This document shows positions 33,555-41,560 of a stretch of DNA of 64,000 nt, in pieces; position 1 is the stretch's first letter, and each line of letters opens with the position of its first letter. The DNA lies in assembly GCF_015694725.1 (NCBI RefSeq), contig NZ_JADQDQ010000003.1, forward strand, positions 1-64,000, read 5' to 3'. This DNA is from Hymenobacter jeongseonensis (GTDB lineage Bacteria > Bacteroidota > Bacteroidia > Cytophagales > Hymenobacteraceae). A program made the translations under genes and the position numbers. A model generated the notes under the pieces. The model made no database searches. It was given only the letters and a program-made list of their open reading frames with translations, and had not been told where the DNA came from.

Positions 33555-34240
33555 GCGCCGTGGCTTGGAATCCGGTTGGCCCGCAGGTGCTGGAAGCCGA
33601 TGGCATTCGGGTGGCGTTTGGCCAACGGCAGGTGTTGGCCAATATTTACCTGCAAGTGAAAACGGGGCAGATTGTGGGTTTGCTGGGCCGCAACGGCAGC
33701 GGCAAATCGGTGCTGCTCCAAACCATTTTCGGGGCCCGGTCGGTGGCCGATGCGTCGGTGCGGGTAAACGGGCACCGCATGGTGCCGGCTTTCCACCAGC
33801 GGGGGCTCCTGAACTACCTGCCACAAGTGCCGCTATTGCCGCCTGCGTTGCCGCTGCGCCAGGCTGCCCGCATGCTAGGAGTCAACTTGGATGAAGCCAC
33901 CGCGAGCTTTCCCGCACTTCGGGCGCAGTTCGATTATCGCTCCGGCGAGCTGTCGGGTGGTTCGGCACGCCTGCTGCAAACCCTGCTGCTGTTGCATGCC
34001 AATACCGCTTTTTCGCTGTTCGACGAGCCGTTTTCCGGCGTCATGCCTGTGCACATCGAAACGCTGGCCGAGGAGATGCAGCGCCTCAAGCAGCGCAAGG
34101 GCCTGCTCATCACCGACCACCGCTACGCCGAAGTGCTGCCGCTCTGCAACGTGGTGTATTTGCTGCACCAAGGCCGCTTGCTGAAGCTGGAGGGCGACGT
34201 GAGGGAGCAGCTGCGGGACTACGGCTACCTCGCTCATTAG
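33551..34240 (+). CDS. ABC transporter ATP-binding protein
   Basis: A 229-residue ABC ATPase with all motifs: Walker A GRNGSGKS (46-53), Q-loop Q92 in LNYLPQVPLL, signature LSGGSARLL (134-142), Walker B with catalytic Glu SLFDEP (155-160) and the switch H190 in ITDHRYAE. The signature is LSGGS rather than LSGGQ, and the region between Q-loop and signature is short. It should energise transport together with the 110-residue membrane protein just upstream. Substrate and direction are unknown. Confidence 0.88.
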   Translation: MSAVAWNPVGPQVLEADGIRVAFGQRQVLANIYLQVKTGQIVGLLGRNGSGKSVLLQTIFGARSVADASVRVNGHRMVPAFHQRGLLNYLPQVPLLPPALPLRQAARMLGVNLDEATASFPALRAQFDYRSGELSGGSARLLQTLLLLHANTAFSLFDEPFSGVMPVHIETLAEEMQRLKQRKGLLITDHRYAEVLPLCNVVYLLHQGRLLKLEGDVREQLRDYGYLAH

Positions 34241-34287
34241 CCGGGCGGCGGCTTGGTTGGCAAGCCAGCGGCGTATTTTGCAAGCCA

Positions 34288-35433
34288 ATGACTAAGCAAC
34301 TTCCTTTCGCCGGCCTCCGCATTCTGGAACTGGCCTCCGTGCTGGCCGGCCCGCAGGTAGGCCAGTTTTTTGCTGAGCTGGGGGCCGAGGTGCTGAAGAT
34401 TGAAAGTCCCAATGGCGATGTAACGCGCACCTGGAAAACAGCCGCCGAAACAGCTACTTCAGCAACTGGGGAAGCGTCCGTTTCGGCTTATTTCGCGGCA
34501 TCCAATTGGGGCAAGCAGTCGCTGGTACTGGACCTGACCACCGCAGACGCTCAGTCCATTCTGCTCCGCTTGGCTACGGAGGCCGACATCGTGCTAGCCA
34601 GCTACAAGCCCGGCGATGCCGAGAAGCTCAACGCCGACTACGCCACTTTATCAGCCCAAAACCCGCGGCTTATCTACGGCCACCTCACCGGCTACGGCCC
34701 CGCCAGCGCCCGCGCCGGCTACGATGCCGTGCTCCAGGCCGAAGCGGGCTTCATGTACCTAAACGCCCCCGGCCCGGGCCAGCCGGCGCAGAAAATGCCC
34801 GTGGCCATGGTGGATTTGCTGGCGGCCCACCAGCTGAAAGAAGGCTTGCTCACGGCCTTATTCCAGCGCGAGCGAACGGGGCAAGGCGCCTTGGTGCACG
34901 TGAGCCTGCTGGAGAGTGCATTGTCGGCTCTGGCCAATCAGGCGGCTACTTACCTCGTTACAGGCCACGACCCGCAGCCGCTGGGCTCGGGCCACCCCAG
35001 CATTGTGCCGTATGGCACCGTGTACCGCGCCAGTAATGGCCGGCAACTGGTACTGGCCGTGGGTTCAGATGGCCAGTTTCGCCAGCTTTGCGCGGCGTTG
35101 GGCCAGCCCGCTTGGTCAACCGACAGTCGCTTTGAAACCAATGCCGCCCGGGTGACGCACCGCGCCGAACTGGAAGCCTTGCTGACCGAGCGCATTGCGG
35201 CCGTGAACGGCGATGAGTTGCTGGCTGAGTTGGAGCGCCGCGCGGTGCCGGCCGGGGCGGTGAACACCGTAGGAGAAGCTTTGTCTCTGCCCTCTGCCGA
35301 AAGCATGTTGCTGCCTGTTGGGGCAGGCAATGGCGCCGGGCTGCGCACCGTGGCCTTTCATAGTTCGACTTGGGCCGTGGCCGTGCAGCTATCTGCTCCA
35401 CCAGCTTTGGGCAGCCCGCCGCAGTCAGGCTGA
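34288..35433 (+). CDS. class III CoA transferase (CaiB/BaiF family)
   Basis: A 381-residue cytoplasmic enzyme that transfers CoA between carboxylic acids. Family features: LPFAGLRILELASVLAGPQVGQFFAELGAEVLKIE at the start (read as LELASVLAGPQ then GAEVLKIE), NWGKQSLVLDL, the acidic residue D176 in AMVDLLAAHQ proposed as the catalytic Asp, and GHPSIVPYGTVY later on. Length is typical. Substrate cannot be read from the sequence. A TATTTTG box lies 7 nt before the ATG. It follows the ABC gene by 47 nt but need not be functionally linked. Confidence 0.9.
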   Translation: MTKQLPFAGLRILELASVLAGPQVGQFFAELGAEVLKIESPNGDVTRTWKTAAETATSATGEASVSAYFAASNWGKQSLVLDLTTADAQSILLRLATEADIVLASYKPGDAEKLNADYATLSAQNPRLIYGHLTGYGPASARAGYDAVLQAEAGFMYLNAPGPGQPAQKMPVAMVDLLAAHQLKEGLLTALFQRERTGQGALVHVSLLESALSALANQAATYLVTGHDPQPLGSGHPSIVPYGTVYRASNGRQLVLAVGSDGQFRQLCAALGQPAWSTDSRFETNAARVTHRAELEALLTERIAAVNGDELLAELERRAVPAGAVNTVGEALSLPSAESMLLPVGAGNGAGLRTVAFHSSTWAVAVQLSAPPALGSPPQSG

Positions 35434-35591
35434 ATTGCCACTAATTGGCTGGTTTTGCAACTAAGGCTCTGCTTTCTTTCGTACCTTTTGATAAGCAGCA
35501 CGAAAACGCTGATGGCGCTGCTTGTTCTGCTTACTTTTAGCTGTAATCCTTTGCACGTCCAGTTTCCGGGGCGAAGCACTATCCTTTTCGC

Positions 35592-36500
35592 ATGGCCAAG
35601 TCATCTCCCAACCCCAAATCCGTGCCTGGGCTGTTCACCGCCGCTGAAACCGCTGGTAATGTTGCCCACACCAGTGCGGAGGCTCCCGCTCCGGCCAAAA
35701 AGCCCGCCAAGGCCCGCAAGCCCAAAGTCGCGGCCGAACCCAAAGCGGCCCCGGATTTGGCCCACAGCGGCGCCACTGCCACCGACAACCGCCCCACCGC
35801 CGAAGCCGGCTCGCCAACGGAGGCCCCGGCCGACCGCCTTGACCAGATTTTTGAAGGTCTCAAGCAAAAATCAACCGCCAAGCAAGCCATTTTTCGCAAC
35901 ACCCAAGCCGCCTTCGATTGCCTGCGGTTGGTAACCCAAGAGTTGGTGGTGGAGCTGTCGCGCAAGCTCACGATGCTGGATGCCAGCGTCGTCATCGAGT
36001 ATCGACCCATCAACGAGATGGAATACCACATCAAGTTTTCGGGCGATTTGCTGGTGTTCATCATGCATTCCAATGTGGTCACTTTCGCCGATGACTACGG
36101 CCCGATGAACAGCGCGTATGTGAACGAAGACTTTCGCCGGCGCTTTTTTGGGCACATCATGGCCTACAACTTCATGGCCGATAGCATTAAATACCAACGC
36201 CTGAACGACCCGGGCTACCTCGTGGGCCGCCTGCTCGTCAACATCGACAACCATTACTACCTCGAAGGCGTGCAGCAACTCGAACTGCCCGACAACGACA
36301 TGTCGGACAACAAAATCACTACTGAAGCCATGCGTCTCTTTGTGGAAAGCGCCATGATTGCCGCCGTCAACAACGACCTGATTGCCCCGCCCTTGCCCGA
36401 AATCCAGAAAATCAGCGTCAAACAGAAACTGGAAAACCAGCAGGTGAGCCGCGGCAGCAAAGTCGGCTTCAGCTTTTCGGCGCAGCAGCAGCATTTCTAA
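35592..36500 (+). CDS. hypothetical protein with disordered N-terminus
   Basis: A 302-residue protein without signal peptide or membrane helix. Residues 1-85 are Ala/Pro/Lys-rich and probably disordered (APAPAKKPAKARKPK). From about 90 onwards it is a compact alpha/beta domain (TAKQAIFRNTQAAFDCLRLV, VVIEYRPINEMEYHIKFSGD, NNHYYLEG-like NIDNHYYLEGVQQLEL) with well-spaced charged and aromatic residues, so it is surely a real protein. No family name is recognised. It is followed by the converging trpS gene. Confidence 0.75.
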   Translation: MAKSSPNPKSVPGLFTAAETAGNVAHTSAEAPAPAKKPAKARKPKVAAEPKAAPDLAHSGATATDNRPTAEAGSPTEAPADRLDQIFEGLKQKSTAKQAIFRNTQAAFDCLRLVTQELVVELSRKLTMLDASVVIEYRPINEMEYHIKFSGDLLVFIMHSNVVTFADDYGPMNSAYVNEDFRRRFFGHIMAYNFMADSIKYQRLNDPGYLVGRLLVNIDNHYYLEGVQQLELPDNDMSDNKITTEAMRLFVESAMIAAVNNDLIAPPLPEIQKISVKQKLENQQVSRGSKVGFSFSAQQQHF

Positions 36501-36608
36501 GCTCGTTGGCGTTGCGGGCGGCGCGCAGCCACCCAACCGAAGGCCCGCAACTCGCTTCAAAAAAGCAAAAGGCCATTTGGCTGGCTGCGACAAGGGCGCA
36601 GGCGGTTT

Positions 36609-37583
36609 TTACCGGCCGTACCCTACTTTTTGTCGGACTTTGGCCAGCACGCCCGCGCCGTATTCCTGCGCGCGGCGGGCACCAATGGCTAGTTTGGCAT
36701 CCAACTCAGGTAGGTTGTTCATGAAGAACGTGAACTGCTCGCGCTCCGGGGCGAACCGGCGCAGAATCAACTCATACAGCTCTTTTTTGGCGTGGCCGTA
36801 GCCGTAGCCGCCCGCTTCGTAGTTGGCGCGCATGGTGGCCGTTTCCTCGGCTGTAGCCAGCAGGGAATAGAGCTTGAAAGTGGTGTCGGTTTCGGGGTTT
36901 TTGGGGGCCTCCAGCGGTGTACTGTCCGAGACGATGGTTTTGATGGCTTTCAGGAGTTCCTTTTCGGGGGCAAATACGTCGATGATGTTGCCGTAGCTTT
37001 TGCTCATTTTAGCGCCATCGGTGCCAGGAATTGTCATCAGCTCGGCATCGACGCGGGCCTGGGGTAGCACGAGTGTCTCGCCGTAGCGCGTGTTGAACGC
37101 GTGGGCAATGTCGCGGGCTATTTCCAGGTGCTGAATCTGGTCTTTGCCCACCGGCACGATTTCGGCGTCGTAGAGCAAAATATCGGCCGCCATGAGCACC
37201 GGATAGGTGAACAGGCCGGCATTCACGTCCGACAATTTATCGGATTTGTCTTTGAACGAGTGCGCGTTGGCCAGCATCGGGTACGGCGTGAAGCAGCTCA
37301 GGTACCACGTCAGCTCCGTGACCTGCGGCACGTCGGACTGCCGGTAGAATAGGTTCTTCTCCGTGTCAAAACCGCAGGCCAGCCAGGCGGCGGCTACCGC
37401 GTAGGTGTTGGCCCGCAGCAGCTCGGGGTCGCGCACGGTGGTGAGCGAGTGCAAGTCAGCAATGAAATACAGCGAGTCGTTGGCCGGGCTTTTCGACAGC
37501 TCGATGGCGGGAAGGATGGCGCCGAGCAGGTTGCCCAAGTGGGGGCGGCCGGTGCTTTGGATGCCGGTAAGAATGCGGGACAT
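36609..37583 (-). CDS. trpS: tryptophanyl-tRNA synthetase
   Basis: A class I aminoacyl-tRNA synthetase of 324 residues, close to the usual bacterial length. It starts SRILTGIQSTGRPHLGNLLG with the HIGH-like PHLGN motif; the second signature KMSKSYGN follows TDGA in the C-terminal half. The VGKDQIQHLEIARDIAHAFN segment is characteristic of TrpRS. Cytoplasmic. Transcribed with a downstream order trpS, then a converging neighbour; 19 nt separate it from the upstream hypothetical gene, so they may share an mRNA. Confidence 0.97.
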   Translation of the reverse strand: MSRILTGIQSTGRPHLGNLLGAILPAIELSKSPANDSLYFIADLHSLTTVRDPELLRANTYAVAAAWLACGFDTEKNLFYRQSDVPQVTELTWYLSCFTPYPMLANAHSFKDKSDKLSDVNAGLFTYPVLMAADILLYDAEIVPVGKDQIQHLEIARDIAHAFNTRYGETLVLPQARVDAELMTIPGTDGAKMSKSYGNIIDVFAPEKELLKAIKTIVSDSTPLEAPKNPETDTTFKLYSLLATAEETATMRANYEAGGYGYGHAKKELYELILRRFAPEREQFTFFMNNLPELDAKLAIGARRAQEYGAGVLAKVRQKVGYGR

Positions 37584-37601
37584 GGGGATGGGAAAACAGA
37601 A

Positions 37602-38243
37602 TTAATTGGTTGGGGTAGCCAAGTCTCGATAAGCCAGACCCGAATTCAGCGCACGTACGATAAAAGGCAACTCGTTCACGGAAATCGTTTTGCCTTCCAC
37701 GAGCTTAATTAAATCGGGGCGGCTTGTGAGGTGGGGCAGTAGGTCCTCGCGGAATTGCTTACCTGCCCCCGTCCAGCCATTACTAGAAATGGAGTAAAGG
37801 GTGGGGTCTTGCGCTTTACGCAGGAAGTAAATTGTTTGAGTAGAAGCCATGCCTCCCGACATACCTCCGTTTGCACCAATCATCATGAGCGAACTGACGG
37901 TGTTTTCGTAGCGCAAGAGGGTCACTCTACCGCTATCAAGTTGCTCCACAAAAGCATGCTTTACTTGGGTGTCGGACCAGGTACCACTTATGGTAAAGCC
38001 CTTCACAGCGATGTACTTCTGTCTGCCAATGCGGAAAGAAGAAACCTGTTCGGGAGACAGCTTTGTTTTTTTACCGTCCGGTTGCTTGACTACAATTTGG
38101 TGAGCATCTCGGATTCGAAGCATCGTTTGGTACCGCGTGGTGGGATTATTGGCCAGCACATAGGAACCGTCGTAAAATTCGTTGAATTGAGCCCATAGGA
38201 GTTGTGGGAACAACAAGGCTACAAGTAGTAGAAAAAAGCGCAT
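37602..38243 (-). CDS. secreted hypothetical protein
   Basis: A 213-residue protein with a clear signal peptide (MRFFLLLVALLFPQLLWAQ, cleavage after about residue 19). The mature part alternates short beta-like segments (YVLANNPTTRYQTMLRIRD, QPDGKKTKLSPEQVSSFRIG). The IRDAHQIVVKQPDGK...LSPEQVSSFRIGRQ region resembles DUF-type Bacteroidota exported proteins that describe a display of settings on a surface-like domain, but no family is recognised. A TAACTTTC box precedes the start. It lies upstream of trpS on the same strand. Confidence 0.7.
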   Translation of the reverse strand: MRFFLLLVALLFPQLLWAQFNEFYDGSYVLANNPTTRYQTMLRIRDAHQIVVKQPDGKKTKLSPEQVSSFRIGRQKYIAVKGFTISGTWSDTQVKHAFVEQLDSGRVTLLRYENTVSSLMMIGANGGMSGGMASTQTIYFLRKAQDPTLYSISSNGWTGAGKQFREDLLPHLTSRPDLIKLVEGKTISVNELPFIVRALNSGLAYRDLATPTN

Positions 38244-38284
38244 CTGGGGAAGGGTAGAAAGTTAAGATGGATTGAGGGTTACAC

Positions 38285-39031
38285 TTACACACTGGCGTTC
38301 GCAGTCGCTTCCTGCTGCAACTCTACAGTTTCCTCTTTGCCCAAGTACTTGTCAATCAGAAAGTGCGCCAAGTATAATACCGGCGTGAGCAAAATAGCCG
38401 CCGCGAACTTGTACCAGTAATTCGTGTTGGCCACGCTCACCACCTGGTCCAGTGTCCAGTTGCCGAACAGGTAAAACGCCACGAACAGCACCACAAAGGA
38501 ATCGACCAACTGCGAAACCAACGTAGAGCCCGTGGCCCGCAGCCACACAAAGCGGCCCCCGGTAGCCTTGCGAATGGCCGCAAAAATGGTGGCATCGAGC
38601 ACTTGGCCCACCCCGAAAGCGATGATGGAACCGGTGATAATGCCCAGCCCCTGCCGAAAAATGCTCTCGTAGGCGTACTCAATGTTGAACGGCCGGCCTT
38701 GGTCGTCGGTCTTGTTCACGTCCAGCCAAAAATCGGCCGGCGGCAAGGTAGTAGTCAGGTAGATAACCCCGAAGGCAAACAGGATAAGCGCCACCGTGAG
38801 GTAGCTGATGCGCAGCACCCCGGCCTTGCCAAAATATTCGTTGATGATGTCAGTCGTCACGAACACCACCGGCCAGATGAGTACCCCGGCCGTGAGGTTG
38901 CCAGGCATTCCCAGGAGCTTATCGGCCGAGAAAATCTTGACCCCGATTATTTCCGCCAGCAGCGCATTCACAATGAATATGCCGCTGAGAACAAGGTAAA
39001 GCTGCTGCTTTTTGTGGGCGTAAGTGGCCAT
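38285..39031 (-). CDS. yhhQ: queuosine precursor transporter (YhhQ/VUT family)
   Basis: A 248-residue inner-membrane protein with six helices. It matches the YhhQ/COG1738 family that imports queuosine precursors (preQ0/preQ1) for tRNA modification: the N-terminal LVLSGIFIVNALLAEIIGVKIF, LTAGVLIWPVVFVTTDIINEYFG (T-D-I-I-N-E core) and RATGSTLVSQLVDSFVVLFVAF at mid-length are characteristic. No queuosine synthesis genes are nearby, which fits a salvage role. Confidence 0.9.
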   Translation of the reverse strand: MATYAHKKQQLYLVLSGIFIVNALLAEIIGVKIFSADKLLGMPGNLTAGVLIWPVVFVTTDIINEYFGKAGVLRISYLTVALILFAFGVIYLTTTLPPADFWLDVNKTDDQGRPFNIEYAYESIFRQGLGIITGSIIAFGVGQVLDATIFAAIRKATGGRFVWLRATGSTLVSQLVDSFVVLFVAFYLFGNWTLDQVVSVANTNYWYKFAAAILLTPVLYLAHFLIDKYLGKEETVELQQEATANASV

Positions 39032-39146
39032 GCCGTAGGAACGCGCCGTGGCGCGTGTGGTCGTTGAACAAATGAGGGTAATCGGTTGCGCGGAGGAAAC
39101 GGCCCTCCCGGCTGGGTTTGGCCACTGAACGCGCCGGGGCGCGTTG

Positions 39147-40058
39147 CTACAAGCTCACCACAAGCCCTTCCGTGGCAAGTGAGGTTTCGGCAAACACGGT
39201 GTGGGCTTCGTGCAGCAGCGGCTCCAGGTTCTTGTAGCGGCTGGAGAAGTGGCCCAGCAGCAGGTGCTTCACGTCGGCAGCGCGGGCCAGCTGCGCGGCC
39301 TGGCGGGCGGTGCTGTGGTGGGTTTGGGCCGCCCGTTCCCGCAGGTCTTCCAGAAAAGTGGCTTCGTGGTAGAGCAGGTCGGCCCCGCGAATGAGGTCGG
39401 CGAGGGCGGGCGTATAGAGCGTGTCGGAGCAGAAGGCGTAGCGGCGCGGCGTGGGCGGCGGGCCCGCCACGTCGGCGTGGCGCAGGCCGGGCCGCTGGTC
39501 GTCGGCGGGCAGGTCTTCGCCCTGCGCCAGGCGGGCCAGCTGTTCGGGGCGAAGGCCGGCGGGCAGTTTTTCTTTCAGCAGGTTGGCGCGGCGCGGCTTT
39601 TCGGCAAATAGGTAGCCGGCGCACGGAATGCGGTGGCGCATGGGCAGCGACGACACCGTAAGGTGCTCATCTTCATACACCACGGCGTGAACTTCGGTAT
39701 TCACCGCCGTAAACTCCATGGCAAACCCCAGCTGCATATTGGAAACCCGGGCCTGGGTGGTGAGCACCTCATCGAGCCCGGCCGGCCCAAGGATTTGGAG
39801 TGGCTGCGTCCGCCCCTGCAGGTGCATGGTGCCCAGCAGGCCAAACAGCCCAAAGTAATGGTCGCCGTGCAGGTGCGAGATGAAAATGGCCCGCAGGTGG
39901 TGGGGGCGCACCCGGTATTCCAGCATTTGCCACTGTGTGCCCTCGCCGCAGTCAATCAGATAATTGTGGGCATCCACCGTGAGCACCTGCGCCGTGGGAT
40001 GGCGGGCAAGAACTGGAGTGGCCGAAGCCGAGCCCAAAATCTTCAACTCAAAAGTCAA
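39147..40058 (-). CDS. rnz: ribonuclease Z
   Basis: A 303-residue metallo-beta-lactamase-fold endonuclease that matures the 3' ends of tRNA precursors. The metal motif is HLHGDH (62-67); LIDCGEGTQWQM (35-46) and the C-terminal LLLGHFSSRY and the DLLYHEATF motif are typical of RNase Z. Length matches the short bacterial form. The start is TTG 40058 (MTFELKILGSASATP); no nearby ATG keeps the conserved N-terminus. The neighbouring STAS gene lies 121 nt upstream on the same strand. Confidence 0.95.
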   Translation of the reverse strand: MTFELKILGSASATPVLARHPTAQVLTVDAHNYLIDCGEGTQWQMLEYRVRPHHLRAIFISHLHGDHYFGLFGLLGTMHLQGRTQPLQILGPAGLDEVLTTQARVSNMQLGFAMEFTAVNTEVHAVVYEDEHLTVSSLPMRHRIPCAGYLFAEKPRRANLLKEKLPAGLRPEQLARLAQGEDLPADDQRPGLRHADVAGPPPTPRRYAFCSDTLYTPALADLIRGADLLYHEATFLEDLRERAAQTHHSTARQAAQLARAADVKHLLLGHFSSRYKNLEPLLHEAHTVFAETSLATEGLVVSL

Positions 40059-40179
40059 GGGTGCTGGTCGTTAATGGCGCGTGGTCAGCTTTCGAAAAGA
40101 GTGGAAACAAAAGTTGGTTGTCCGCTGCCAGCTTCAACAAACTGACAACGGACAACCAACCCCTGACAACTCAAAAAAA

Positions 40180-40554
40180 CTACTCCTTATCCGTCAGGTC
40201 GCGCTCGATGGCGTGCAGAAACACGCGGTCAATGCCTTCTTCTACCGTAGGCAGAATGTGCAACACCGACTCCAGCTTGCTGATGGTGATGAGTTTGAGC
40301 ACGTGGTCTTGCAGGCCGGTGAGGACCAGCAGGCCGCCGGTGGAATTGCACAAGCGGTTGGCAATAAGAATGGAGCTGAGGCCCGACGAATCCGTGTATT
40401 TAACGTTGGTTAGGTCGAGAATCAGGTTGTTAATGCCTTCGGCGTTAAGCTTCACGAATTCCGATTTGAGGTCGGGCGCAACGGTGGTGTCGAGCTTCTT
40501 TTCCTCAATGGTAATAATGGTGTAGCTTTCTTTTTTATCAATCGTGTACTTCAT
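40180..40554 (-). CDS. STAS-domain protein (anti-sigma factor antagonist type)
   Basis: A 124-residue single STAS domain resembling SpoIIAA/RsbV. The fold is readable: beta-strand YTIITIEEKKLDTTVAP, NLILDLTNVKYTDSSGLSSI with the D-S-S-G phosphorylation site, then NRLCNSTGGLLVLTGL and ILPTVEEGIDRVF. Such proteins bind an anti-sigma kinase and are controlled by serine phosphorylation. No RsbW-like kinase lies in the window, so its partner must be elsewhere. The frame is open to 40671, but ATG 40554 is the natural start. Confidence 0.88.
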   Translation of the reverse strand: MKYTIDKKESYTIITIEEKKLDTTVAPDLKSEFVKLNAEGINNLILDLTNVKYTDSSGLSSILIANRLCNSTGGLLVLTGLQDHVLKLITISKLESVLHILPTVEEGIDRVFLHAIERDLTDKE

Positions 40555-40624
40555 ACAACGTAGGCAAGGAGGGTAAGAGAACGGCGAAGGTAAAGAAAAA
40601 ACCCAAAATTTGGGGCGAAGTTGG

Positions 40625-41497
40625 CTAATGTTTTGCGGCGGGCCTATGGGCGGCCGAAGGCGGCCCCGCAAACGTTAGCGAGGCCCAGGTGGACTGCCAG
40701 TCGGCGCGGTCGCGCAGCTTGGCCGGCGCCTCCGTCATGCTCACCGTGGCCAGCAGGTACGGGCCGGGGCCGGATAATCGTAACAGCACACGCCCGTTTT
40801 GGTTGGAACGGACCGTGAAATGAGTAGTTGGCAAGCCGCCGGGCTGGCGCTGCCATATCTGCACGGCCGCGCCCCGCACGGGCTGGCCCGCTCGCAACAC
40901 CCGTACCGTGAGTGCCTTATCAGTTGCGAGGCGATACGGGTTTTGCTCGGGCACCAACTCCAGCGGCAAGCCATACACTTTGCGGCAGGCGCTGTCGGTG
41001 GCGGCGGGCGTGGCCGCTGCTTCGCCTACCTGTACCAAGGCTTTGGCGCAGCGGCGGTAGGTTTCGCGGCCGGGAGTAGCCTGCTGGTCCCGCTCCTGGC
41101 GTAGCTGCAGGGTATAGTCCAGGCCCGCTTCGCGCAGGTAGGCGGCAAACTCGGTGGCGGGCAGCTCGACAAACGAATTGGTGGAGCGCAATAGTACCAC
41201 GTGGGTACCGGGGTAGGCAAAGGTGAACGCCGTGCGGAAGGTATCGGCCGGGGCGAAGCCGCGAACGGGCGTGAGGTTGGTGGAGTCGGCCGGGGTGGGG
41301 CCGTAGCGCACCAGGCGCATCACCTTTTCAGCTTTTTTAGTCCACGGTCCGCCTGTAAAATTATCCCCGATTAGTGGGCGAATGCTGATGGTCTGACCCG
41401 CTTGCAGCTGAAAGCTCGCCGCCTCAAGCCAGAACTCGCGGCCCACCGCCGTAAGGCCGACCATCACCAGCACAGCGGCAGAAATAACTATTTTCAT
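40625..41497 (-). CDS. DUF4198-domain secreted protein
   Basis: A 290-residue exported protein with an N-terminal signal (MKIVISAAVLVMVGLTAVG). After it comes REFWLEAASFQLQAGQTISI, typical of DUF4198 (metal-uptake-associated beta-sandwich proteins; the family normally has a His at an HEFWLEP-like start). The middle has ATEFAAYLREAGLDYTL, and the C-terminal half (LTVRVLRAGQPVRGAAVQIW, RVLLRLSGPGPYLLATVSM) looks like a carboxypeptidase-regulatory or CnaB-type fold. It could help import a metal, but the role is only inferred. ATG 41497 is chosen over 41518 because it gives the cleaner signal. Confidence 0.75.
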   Translation of the reverse strand: MKIVISAAVLVMVGLTAVGREFWLEAASFQLQAGQTISIRPLIGDNFTGGPWTKKAEKVMRLVRYGPTPADSTNLTPVRGFAPADTFRTAFTFAYPGTHVVLLRSTNSFVELPATEFAAYLREAGLDYTLQLRQERDQQATPGRETYRRCAKALVQVGEAAATPAATDSACRKVYGLPLELVPEQNPYRLATDKALTVRVLRAGQPVRGAAVQIWQRQPGGLPTTHFTVRSNQNGRVLLRLSGPGPYLLATVSMTEAPAKLRDRADWQSTWASLTFAGPPSAAHRPAAKH

Positions 41498-41560
41498 GTT
41501 CGTTGACGCCGGATGCATGACCGACCGTTAGGCAAAATTTCGGGCGGCGCGCAATAAAAG

